Shown: one piece after another, positions 1 through 5,749 of the stretch | Layout of the letters: the number at the start of each line of letters is the position of its first letter | How positions within the stretch are numbered: the stretch's first letter is position 1 | Source: Deltaproteobacteria bacterium | Lineage (GTDB): Bacteria > Bdellovibrionota > UBA1018 > UBA923 | Direction: 5' to 3' | DNA length: 7,788 nucleotides | Assembly (NCBI GenBank): GCA_016194795.1 | Contig: JACQAX010000288.1 | Location: forward strand, 1 to 7,788 | Program-made: the position numbers and the translations under genes | The notes under the pieces: generated by a model | Database searches by the model: none | What the model saw: only the letters and a program-made list of their open reading frames with translations | Told to the model about the DNA's origin: nothing

Positions 1-678
1 CCATTCGGGGTGCGCCCGGTACGCCTGCACGTGTTTCACGTCCGTGAAGTAGCCGGCCAGCTGCATCGCGCTCTCGCCGAGCATCTCGTTCACCCACGGG
101 TCGAGCGCGTTCTTTTCGCCGTCGTACTGACCATGGGTGATCAGGTGGTTGAGCTCGTGGACCACCACCGCGCGCATGTAGTCGCCGTTCACGTCCTGGA
201 GCGCGTTCACATAGATGATGTTGCGCTCGTTGGAGTGCTGGCCCTGCTCGCGCGCGTCCTTTTCGGAAAGCTGGTCGAAGGCGTTGAAGAAGCCGTCGAA
301 GCCGAACTTCCTGCCGTGGCTTTCGTAAGGCGGAATCGCGGCGATCAGCACGTGGAAATCGCGGTCGCGCGACGGCGGCGTCGGCTGTGCCCCGAAGGTG
401 CCGCGCTCGAGGTCGATTGCCCGGGCGTAGAGCGGGACGAGCGCGCCGAGCTGTTCGGGCGTCGGCGCATGCGCTCCCAGCCCGTCCTCGACCCAAACCG
501 AAACCTTCTCGTTGCCGGCAAGCGGTGCCTCGCCGACTTTCGTGAAGGTCGGCTGGCGGAACGCCGGCGGCATCACGGTGAGGTCCCAGACCCAGAACTT
601 GTCGGCGCCGGCACGGGCCGGCGCGCAGGGGAGGAGGAGCAGAAAAACCAGCAGCAGGCGTTTCGCCGTCGTCGTCAT
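1..678 (-). CDS. Secreted M30-like (gluzincin) zinc metallopeptidase, 3' part beyond the window
   Basis: Reading the reverse complement from the ATG at 678 gives 226 uninterrupted codons to the window edge. Residues 1-25 are a Sec signal peptide: basic start (MTTTAKR), a Leu/Val/Phe-rich core and an Ala-rich exit near ARA/GADKF. The zinc-binding core is HELNH at residues 174-178, followed exactly 20 residues after the second His by Glu198 in WVNEMLGESA. This HExxH-x(19)-E layout with a W-x-N-E third-ligand segment is typical of gluzincins, notably family M30 (hyicolysin-like). The likely role is therefore an exported endopeptidase acting in the periplasm or outside the cell. A purine-rich SD (GAGGGA) lies 4 nt before the ATG. 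The gene is divergent from the metzincin-like gene at 832. The C-terminal part is missing, so family assignment rests on the motif region; the zinc-peptidase call is firm, M30 itself less so. Confidence 0.85.
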   Translation of the reverse strand, partial: MTTTAKRLLLVFLLLLPCAPARAGADKFWVWDLTVMPPAFRQPTFTKVGEAPLAGNEKVSVWVEDGLGAHAPTPEQLGALVPLYARAIDLERGTFGAQPTPPSRDRDFHVLIAAIPPYESHGRKFGFDGFFNAFDQLSEKDAREQGQHSNERNIIYVNALQDVNGDYMRAVVVHELNHLITHGQYDGEKNALDPWVNEMLGESAMQLAGYFTDVKHVQAYRAHPEW

Positions 679-763
679 GGTGTCCCTCGCAGGGGCGCCA
701 CGCTCTCGCAAACCCGAGGCTTTGGCAAGTTTCCGGAATCCCGCCGGTTTTTCGGTCGCCCCC

Positions 764-780
764 TGTGTCAGATCGACACA
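764..780. promoter_or_regulatory. Perfect inverted repeat in the divergent intergenic region, candidate operator
   Basis: TGTGTC-AGATC-GACACA is a perfect 6-bp inverted repeat with a 5-nt spacer. It lies between two divergent secreted-peptidase genes, 52 bp before the plus-strand GTG and 86 bp from the minus-strand ATG. This is the size and symmetry expected of a dimeric regulator site. It is not followed by a clean T-run in a position that would end either gene, so a terminator is unlikely. No convincing paired -35/-10 could be placed for either gene, so the operator role is inference. Confidence 0.4.
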
Positions 781-831
781 CTTTTTCTTGATCCCGGACA
801 GCGAGACAATGGAGCGTGGGGGTGGGGGAAC

Positions 832-2331
832 GTGAAGACGTTATTGAAGGACCGTGTTTTGTTGGTCTTTTCAGCTTTGGTCTGCGCATCGAGCGTGGAG
901 GTGTCCGCGCTCGCGCGTTCCCCATCATCAGACCCGGGGGACGAGGCGGTCGATGGCGCCCAGGTCCTCATGCAAACCCGGCTTTCGGAAGTCGACGCGA
1001 GCGGACGCGGCAAGCCCGACGTCTTTCGCACCTATGACGCTGACGGCCGCATGGTGAAATCGGTTTACGAAGACTCCCCGTCGAGGGGAATCACCGAAAC
1101 GCTCACGATCGACGAGGCGAAGGGGCAGTGGACGCGCCGCTTTACCGTCGGCCACACGCTCATCCGCCAGGAGATCGAGCAGTACGGCAACTCGGAGCGG
1201 CTTGTTTCGCGCGAGTCTGTCTGGAGCTCCAACAAGGACGGCCGGCTCGACCGCCGGCTGGTCGAGACGTATCCCGGCCCCGATACCGACACGCGCGAGT
1301 TCGCGCTCGAGGGCGGGAAATGGGTCGAGAAGCGGCACGATCGCAAGCTCACCGTCTATTTCGGGCCGGCGAAATCACCGGGCGCGCAATACGCCGACTG
1401 CCTTAAAGACGCGGGCAAGGTCAAAGGCGGCAGCGTGACCGAGTGCGGAAAGTTCCTCGACCAGCTCATCGACATCTCGAAGACGGACTACACGGCGTAC
1501 ACAAACCTCAAATGCGACGACCCGAAAGGCAAGCAGGTCTTCCTGCCCGAGGGGTTTCGCATCGACACCGACAGCTGCGGCAGCGACCCGTTCGTCCAGG
1601 CGCAGCTCGCCTCCGCCGTCAAACAGCTGCAGGCCGACATGAAATGCATCGGCGGCATCAATCCCGAGGTCCAGAAGCAGCTCGCGAAAAAAGTCGCCGA
1701 GCGACGCCCGCGCATCAACTGCCTCAACGGCGTCCAGACCGCCGCCGACAGCCCGCTCGGCAAGCGCCTCTGCGACGAGCTCGCGCCCCACGCCGTCGGC
1801 AGCGGCGGCTGCCTGCAGAAAGTCCAGGGGCTGATGGACCCGAAAACGGGCGCGTTCTTCCATCCCGCCACTCCCAACGACGTTTATCTCGTGATGTCGG
1901 ATCCCAAGGTGCAGCTCAAGCGCATCGAGCAGGATGCCCGCATCGAGGCCGACCACAAGATCGACAAGGAAAACATCTTCAACCCCGCCGAGCGCGACAA
2001 GGTGTACGACGAGATCCTCGCCAAGAAGAAGCAGTCGGCGCTCGCGTATCCCAACGAGAGTCTCGCGGGCACCATGTTCCACGAGTTCCTGCACCTCGCG
2101 GGCATTCCGCACAACGACAAGGAAGTGCAGTGCGGGCCGGTGAAGAAGCCGCAGCACAACTGTTACCTGGGCGGGGCGTATCAGCAGGACGCGGTCTACG
2201 GCTGCCACAGCATGTGCGGCGGCACGAACGCGACCTCGCATTGGACGAAGGAAGGGTGCCTGGCGTGCGTGGCGTGGCACAACCCCACCGGCGACAAGTC
2301 GAAATGCGACAAGTCGCTCAAGACCTTCTAG
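832..2331 (+). CDS. Secreted Cys-rich putative metzincin-type metallopeptidase
   Basis: A 499-residue protein. The reading frame stays open far upstream, but the GTG at 832 is chosen because a signal peptide begins there (KTLLKDR, a hydrophobic stretch, then VSALA/RSP, about 28 residues) and because the upstream part lies over the oppositely oriented gene 1. SD support is poor: a G-run sits only 2 nt before the GTG. Residues about 40-170 carry Asp/Gly loops of the kind DASGRGKPD, DADGR and NKDGRLD, resembling degenerate calcium-binding repeats common in secreted proteins. The C-terminal part holds HEFLHLAGIPH at residues 417-427, an exact HExxHxxGxxH metzincin zinc site with Glu418 as the predicted catalytic base. 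CHSMCGG (458-464) may supply the Met-turn at Met461. Fifteen cysteines in the mature chain suggest disulfides and export. I do not recognise a named family; peptidase activity is inferred from the motif. Confidence 0.85.
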   Translation: MKTLLKDRVLLVFSALVCASSVEVSALARSPSSDPGDEAVDGAQVLMQTRLSEVDASGRGKPDVFRTYDADGRMVKSVYEDSPSRGITETLTIDEAKGQWTRRFTVGHTLIRQEIEQYGNSERLVSRESVWSSNKDGRLDRRLVETYPGPDTDTREFALEGGKWVEKRHDRKLTVYFGPAKSPGAQYADCLKDAGKVKGGSVTECGKFLDQLIDISKTDYTAYTNLKCDDPKGKQVFLPEGFRIDTDSCGSDPFVQAQLASAVKQLQADMKCIGGINPEVQKQLAKKVAERRPRINCLNGVQTAADSPLGKRLCDELAPHAVGSGGCLQKVQGLMDPKTGAFFHPATPNDVYLVMSDPKVQLKRIEQDARIEADHKIDKENIFNPAERDKVYDEILAKKKQSALAYPNESLAGTMFHEFLHLAGIPHNDKEVQCGPVKKPQHNCYLGGAYQQDAVYGCHSMCGGTNATSHWTKEGCLACVAWHNPTGDKSKCDKSLKTF

Positions 2332-2334
2332 AGG

Positions 2335-2466
2335 TCAGAGGCTGGCGAGCAGGAGCAACCAGGCTAATGAGGCCAAAGAGGCCGCGACAACGAGCTTCAC
2401 GGGGGTGGAGAATTGCAAGCGCGGGACCAGTGCCCGGGCCACGGCCTTTCGCGGGCTTGGGCGCAA
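2335..2466 (-). CDS. Possible small single-pass membrane peptide (doubtful)
   Basis: On the minus strand an open frame ends at the TGA at 2337-2335, immediately beyond the stop of the convergent metzincin-like gene. Its last 20 or so residues are a continuous hydrophobic run (VKLVVAASLASLAWLLLLASL), preceded by basic residues (RPSPRKAVARALVPR), the layout of a small inner-membrane peptide. Start choice is unclear: TTG at 2466 gives 43 residues and GTG at 2442 gives 35. Neither has a well-spaced SD; GAAAGG lies only 2 nt before the GTG. The frame stays open much further upstream, but that part looks non-coding. It may be chance in GC-rich DNA. Confidence 0.2.
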   Translation of the reverse strand: MRPSPRKAVARALVPRLQFSTPVKLVVAASLASLAWLLLLASL

Positions 2467-2693
2467 AGCCGCTGCCTGAAATCCGTCACCCCCTCCACAC
2501 CTGTCTAAAACCTCAACAGCCTTCGTGACACCGTTTTTGCGGATGCATCGGGCGCCGCGCCCGCGTATGATCCAAGACGCCGAGGGGTTACCGGCGCTTA
2601 GGCGCTCTGGAGGCTTGTTTTCGGCATGAGGGGCGGCTTGGCACCCTGCTTGCTCATACGGCCGCGGACGCATCGGGCCCTGAACGGCGCGTC

Positions 2694-2703
2694 TGTCCGG
2701 ACA
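2694..2703. promoter_or_regulatory. 10-bp perfect palindrome upstream of the small exported-protein gene
   Basis: TGTCCGGACA is a perfect palindrome ending 31 bp before the ATG at 2735. It overlaps a -10-like GACAAT (2700-2705) that has no recognisable -35 at the usual distance. An operator or promoter-proximal site is possible. A 10-bp palindrome can arise by chance, so confidence is low. Confidence 0.25.
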
Positions 2704-2734
2704 ATGGTGTCTGGAACAACTTGAGGAACTATTT

Positions 2735-3055
2735 ATGTTGAAGCGCAGACAATTGATGATCGCCGCCTTGATCACAGTTGCAGGATTGCCCATGGTGTTG
2801 GCGAGCGTTCCTCGTTCGGATGTTTCGAACGACACGGCCATTTACCAGAACTTGCACGAGATCAAACTGACCAAAGCCAAGTCGATTAATTTCGACTCGG
2901 ATATCAACCGGCTCTCGGCCCAGGAGAAGTCGCATCGGGAAGCTCTCCCCTTGCGCATCTCGGCGCCGATGACTCGCGTCATGTCGACGCCGTATCGCGC
3001 AAGCCCTACCGCCAAGAAGCCCGTGCAGCAGTTGCGTCATAGCGATCAGCGCTAA
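2735..3055 (+). CDS. Small exported protein of unknown function
   Basis: A 106-residue protein with a well-placed SD: GAGGA at 2723-2727, 7 nt before the ATG, which fixes the start. Residues 1-23 form a clear Sec signal peptide (MLKRRQLM, hydrophobic core, then PMVLA/SVPRSD). The mature chain of about 83 residues is hydrophilic, rich in Lys, Arg and Ser, and has no Cys and no recognisable domain. A mid-section around residues 43-70 (HEIKLTKAKSINFDSDINRL) could be helical, and the C-terminus is basic (AKKPVQQLRHSDQR). The gene is monocistronic: about 400 bp of non-coding DNA precedes it and a strong terminator follows 67 bp after the stop. Its base composition looks visibly less GC-rich than the flanking genes, which could reflect recent acquisition or different codon selection. 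I do not recognise the family. Confidence 0.8.
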   Translation: MLKRRQLMIAALITVAGLPMVLASVPRSDVSNDTAIYQNLHEIKLTKAKSINFDSDINRLSAQEKSHREALPLRISAPMTRVMSTPYRASPTAKKPVQQLRHSDQR

Positions 3056-3122
3056 GACGCCCGATTCAGACCGACCTGGCGCTCGCGTTCCATAAGACGA
3101 TGAGCGTCTCCATATTTGCCCG

Positions 3123-3168
3123 GAAGGGCCCAAGCAAGGCACCGCCTCGCTTGGGCCCTTCTTTTTTT
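3123..3168 (+). terminator. Strong intrinsic terminator of the small exported-protein gene
   Basis: GAAGGGCCCAAGC (3123-3135) pairs perfectly over 13 bp with GCTTGGGCCCTTC (3149-3161). After one mismatch an inner AGGC/GCCT stem (3137-3140 with 3144-3147) closes on a 3-nt loop. Seven T residues follow at 3162-3168. There is no A-run on the left side, so it acts on plus-strand transcription only. Confidence 0.95.
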
Positions 3169-3212
3169 ATTGTTGCCTGTTCCGCGTGTCCCAAATTAAA
3201 GTTCAGAAAGAG

Positions 3213-3333
3213 GCTCGTAGCGAGCAAAGTACGTCCGCGATTCATTTCGCGGGAACCTGATTCGACACAAATCGGGTTGGCTAACCAAGGAGAGGCCCAG
3301 CGAAAACAAAAATTTTCGTTGGGCCTCTTTAGC
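3213..3333 (+). ncRNA. Candidate structured RNA or leader: chain of four hairpins
   Basis: Four successive stem-loops are visible. H1 is GCTCG-TAG-CGAGC (3213-3225). H2 is CCGCGA-TTCATT-TCGCGG (3235-3252). H3 is AACCTGATT, loop CGACACA, AATCGGGTT (3254-3278, one G-U). H4 is a 16-bp stem, 3291-3306 with 3313-3328 (one G-U, loop CAAAAA), flanked by an outer GCTAA/TTAGC stem (3280-3284 with 3329-3333) that leaves CCAAGG as a one-sided bulge. H2, H3 and H4 are separated by single nucleotides. H4 resembles a terminator stem but only three T residues follow, so it would be a weak one. A poor promoter-like pair (TTGCCT at 3173, TTAAAG at 3196) precedes. No known RNA family was recognised, and the strand is uncertain because hairpins read on both. 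Confidence 0.35.
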
Positions 3334-3370
3334 TTCCGGCCACCGGTAAACAGGCTAGTTGCCCCCTCAG

Positions 3371-3399
3371 TTGACCACATCTGCAAAGAAGGTTATGTG
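3371..3399 (+). promoter_or_regulatory. Putative sigma70-type mepA promoter with overlapping inverted repeat
   Basis: TTGACC (3371-3376, five of six consensus bases) is followed after 17 bp by TATGTG (3394-3399, three of six). Transcription would start near 3406, about 20 nt before the mepA ATG. ACCACAT (3374-3380) and ATGTGGT (3395-3401) are perfect 7-bp inverted half-sites whose centres are 21 bp apart, about two helical turns, lying over the -35 and -10 respectively. This arrangement would suit a dimeric repressor. Confidence 0.4.
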
Positions 3400-3425
3400 G
3401 TGCGTCGAAAGTGGGGACTTTCAAG

Positions 3426-4400
3426 ATGGGGATTCGGGCACTCTTTCATTCCATGGGCATCACGATCGTTGGCGTGGCCGCCATGGCGTCGCTCGCCCAC
3501 GCTTACAACTTCGATTTCGACGGCGCCCCCGGCAAGCACCCGCTCGGCTCGATCGGCTTCTATTCGAGCGGCTGCCTCGATAGCGACGCGCGCATCGAGG
3601 GCACCGAGGCCGGCCTGCTCAAACTGATGAACGAGCGCGACCGCCGCTACGGCAATCCGATGATGATCGAGCTTCTGACCGGGCTTGGCGCCGCCTACCA
3701 CCACGAGTGGCAGCAGAACGGCGCGCCGGCCAGGCCTTACGAGCGCATCCAGCTCGGCGACATCGCGCAGAAGGGTGGCGGGCAGGTCTCGAAGCACGCC
3801 TCGCACCAGACGGGTCTCGACGCCGACGTCGTGTACCTGCGCAAGGATTTCCGCGAGACGAAACAGAACCGCGGCTTCGAAGCGGGCTTCGACGAGACGT
3901 TCGTCCACGGCAAGAAGGTCAGCGCCAACCTCGACGAGGTTCGCCAGTGGTGGGTGTGGCGCTTCCTGTATCGCAGCGGCAAGATGAACCGCATCTTCGT
4001 CGACGGCAACATCAAGGCGTACTTCTGCAAGCAGGCCGCGCGCCTCGAGCCCGACGACAAGGCCGAGCGCGAGGAGGTCCTCCGGATGCTGCGCCCGTAT
4101 CCCGAGCACGCCGACCATTTCCACATGCGGCTCGCGTGCCCGGCCGCCGACGCGAAGTGCGTGGGCCAGGCGCCGCTGCCGCCGGGCTCGGGCTGCTCGG
4201 ATCGCGAGCTCCAGCACGACCCCGGCGAGATGGAAGGCCGGCGCGCGGTTTCGCAGTCGATTCTCGACGACGAGATGGACCCGTTCGAGCTGCTCGCCGA
4301 GCCGCAGGACGACGACCACGCCTCGCCGGCCGGAGGAGTCGTCCATCGCGACGGCTCGCACACGCTGCCGCGCGAATGCCGCCAGGGCAAGCCCCGCTGA
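3426..4400 (+). CDS. mepA: Penicillin-insensitive murein endopeptidase (peptidase M74, MepA)
   Basis: A 324-residue periplasmic zinc enzyme that cleaves D-Ala-meso-DAP cross-links in peptidoglycan. Signature segments are KHASHQTGLDAD at residues 123-134 and EHADHFHMRLACP around 227-239, both near-identical to the E. coli MepA motifs. By alignment from memory, the zinc ligands are His127, Asp134 and His233, with His124, His228 and His231 also in the site. The following PPGSGC and the late Cys near LPREC match the conserved cysteines of the family. It is longer than E. coli MepA (about 274 residues) because of an acidic tail (DDEMDPFELL, QDDDH). The ATG at 3426 is chosen over the GTG at 3411 because GGGGA lies 8 nt upstream and it starts a good signal peptide (MGIRALFHS to SLAHA/YNF, about 26 residues). 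The stop is 15 bp from that of the convergent HD gene. Confidence 0.95.
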   Translation: MGIRALFHSMGITIVGVAAMASLAHAYNFDFDGAPGKHPLGSIGFYSSGCLDSDARIEGTEAGLLKLMNERDRRYGNPMMIELLTGLGAAYHHEWQQNGAPARPYERIQLGDIAQKGGGQVSKHASHQTGLDADVVYLRKDFRETKQNRGFEAGFDETFVHGKKVSANLDEVRQWWVWRFLYRSGKMNRIFVDGNIKAYFCKQAARLEPDDKAEREEVLRMLRPYPEHADHFHMRLACPAADAKCVGQAPLPPGSGCSDRELQHDPGEMEGRRAVSQSILDDEMDPFELLAEPQDDDHASPAGGVVHRDGSHTLPRECRQGKPR

Positions 4401-4415
4401 AGCGAGGCTTCGCGC

Positions 4416-5720
4416 TCAGTTCGGAACGTAAATGCGCGTGATCGACCGATTCTTCGAGTACTTCTCGAAAAGGTCGGTGCACTCTTCGAGCGGGATGAAC
4501 TTCGCCGGGCTGTAGCCGTTGTCGTAGCGCACGAAGATCGGAAGCTTCCCCTCGCGGCCGAAGTATTTCGAGAACTCGCCCGTCGTCATCTTCACGATGT
4601 AGTCGACGCCCTTGGCCTTGAGCTCGCCGGTGATCTTCTCCTGGAGCGCTTTCTGCTCGCGCTCGTTGGCCGCTCCGCTCGGGATGCCCGAGTGGAACTC
4701 GGCCAGCATCTTGTACGGGTTCTTGTGGTAGATGCGGCGCGCCCACGAGTTCTTCGAGCGCGAGAGGTGCGTGTAGAGGTGGTAGTCGTCGAAGAACACG
4801 TACGACTCGACGTCGCTCGGGATCTCGTAGTCGCAGTCGCTCGAGCGCAGGTAGCGGCCCAGCATCTCGTCGAAGATCACGCTCTTGTGGTGGAAGTACA
4901 CCATGAGAAACATGTGGTGGCGCGAGATCAGGAAGTCGTCGAAGGTGTAGATCGCCTTGTGGCCGACGGCCAGGTAGCACTTGTCGTCGACGATGTGGTG
5001 CGTGAGGTTGGCGAGCAGCCACGCGATGTCGAACTTGCCGTAGCTCACGCCGGCGTGGAACGAGTCGCGCGTGAGGTAGTCCATGCGGTCGACGTCGATC
5101 TCGCTCGAGACGAACTGGTGGAGAATGGGCCGGTAGTCGACGCCGCCGACGACGAAAAAATCGTCCGGGCAGACGATGTCCTCGTTGATGAGGCAGGCGA
5201 TGTGGATCGGCTCGATGGCCAGCACGCTCAGCGCCTTGCTGAGGATGGGCGTGAGCGACGACTGCAAGATGATCTTGATCGTGTAATCTTCGTGCGTGGC
5301 CTGGCGCGCTTCGGTGAACGGGCAGGGCTTGCCCGGGGCGCATGCGAGCGAGGCGAGCTCGAGGCGCTCGACGAGCGGCATGGCGAACTCGGTCGTGTGC
5401 GAGAGCGGACCGTGGCCGACGTCGTGGAGCATCGCCGCGACTCGCAGCGCCTGGCGGAAGCGCTCGGCGTCTTTCGGCGCGAGCGGCGCTTTGCCGATGC
5501 CGTCCTTGGGCGCGCGGAACGCGAAGTTGAACGCGCTGCCCGCGAGGTGCATCGCGCCCAGGCTATGGATGAAACGCGTGTGCGTGGCGCCGGGATAGCT
5601 GTTCTCGGCAAATCCCAGCTGCTTGATGTTTCGCAGGCGCTGAAAGAACGGCGACTCGAGAATCGCGATCTCGGTGTCGTTGACTTCGATGGTGCCGTGG
5701 ATGACATCTCTGATTTCCAT
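4416..5720 (-). CDS. HD-domain phosphohydrolase, SAMHD1/COG1078-like (putative dNTP triphosphohydrolase)
   Basis: A 434-residue cytoplasmic protein starting MEIRDVIHGT. HD metal ligands are His52 (RFIHSLG), His99-Asp100 (LHDVGHGPLSH) and Asp211 (IDVDRMDYLTRD). His103, His108 and His143 match, by alignment from memory, the extra active-site histidines of human SAMHD1. The FHAG and HHMFLMVYFHHK regions continue the SAMHD1-like helical core. The family hydrolyses deoxynucleoside triphosphates to nucleoside plus triphosphate; some bacterial members have other or unknown substrates, so the substrate is inferred. The ATG at 5720 is preferred over an in-frame start at 5765, because AAAAGG lies 5 nt before it, the family begins at this point (xIRDxIHG), and the longer form would overlap the divergent gene. 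It is convergent with mepA and divergent from the DHS-like gene with a 29-bp gap. Confidence 0.9.
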   Translation of the reverse strand: MEIRDVIHGTIEVNDTEIAILESPFFQRLRNIKQLGFAENSYPGATHTRFIHSLGAMHLAGSAFNFAFRAPKDGIGKAPLAPKDAERFRQALRVAAMLHDVGHGPLSHTTEFAMPLVERLELASLACAPGKPCPFTEARQATHEDYTIKIILQSSLTPILSKALSVLAIEPIHIACLINEDIVCPDDFFVVGGVDYRPILHQFVSSEIDVDRMDYLTRDSFHAGVSYGKFDIAWLLANLTHHIVDDKCYLAVGHKAIYTFDDFLISRHHMFLMVYFHHKSVIFDEMLGRYLRSSDCDYEIPSDVESYVFFDDYHLYTHLSRSKNSWARRIYHKNPYKMLAEFHSGIPSGAANEREQKALQEKITGELKAKGVDYIVKMTTGEFSKYFGREGKLPIFVRYDNGYSPAKFIPLEECTDLFEKYSKNRSITRIYVPN

Positions 5721-5742
5721 TTGAACCTTTTCTGGGTATATC
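5714..5742 (+). promoter_or_regulatory. Possible promoter giving a leaderless DHS-like transcript
   Basis: TTTCCA (5714-5719, four of six consensus bases) and TATATC (5737-5742, four of six) are separated by exactly 17 bp. The expected transcription start, about 7 nt after the -10, falls at 5749-5750, on the A of the ATG of the DHS-like gene. No SD-like sequence precedes that ATG. The -35 overlaps the first codons of the divergent HD gene. Confidence 0.4.
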
Positions 5743-5749
5743 AAAGCGC

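Larger units (their letters stand above)
2332..2734. other. Intergenic region of about 400 bp without a convincing gene
   Basis: It separates the metzincin-like gene from the small exported-protein gene. No clear terminator follows the upstream stop codon. Visible items are a short GC hairpin CGGGCG-CCG-CGCCCG at 2549-2563, a direct repeat GGCGCT-TA-GGCGCT near 2593-2606, a 10-bp palindrome at 2694-2703, and a -10-like TATGAT at 2566-2571 with no good -35 at 16-18 bp. A weak antisense small ORF occupies 2335-2466 and is listed separately. No tRNA or known RNA was recognised. Confidence 0.6.

Noticed and set aside
10..831. Upstream extension of the 832-2331 reading frame on the plus strand
   Set aside because: It is Arg/Val/Glu-rich shadow sequence over a clearly coding minus-strand gene with a signal peptide and zinc motif. 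The real signal peptide on the plus strand starts at 832.
809..835. Eight-residue upstream ORF (MERGGGGT) whose TGA overlaps the GTG start at 832
   Set aside because: It could couple translation, but it has no SD, is very short and G-rich, and may lie within the promoter. Nothing beyond the overlap supports it.
2549..2563. CGGGCG-CCG-CGCCCG hairpin as a terminator for the metzincin-like gene
   Set aside because: It is more than 200 bp after the stop and is not followed by T residues. Short GC palindromes are frequent in DNA of this composition.
3100..3627. Plus-strand frame of 175 codons across the terminator and hairpin region
   Set aside because: It runs through a perfect terminator and structured non-coding DNA, then into mepA in the wrong frame, where it becomes Arg/Ser/Ala-rich.
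4399..4411. GAAGC-GAG-GCTTC hairpin between the convergent mepA and HD genes as a terminator
   Set aside because: The stem is only 5 bp, overlaps the mepA stop codon and has no T-run on either strand.
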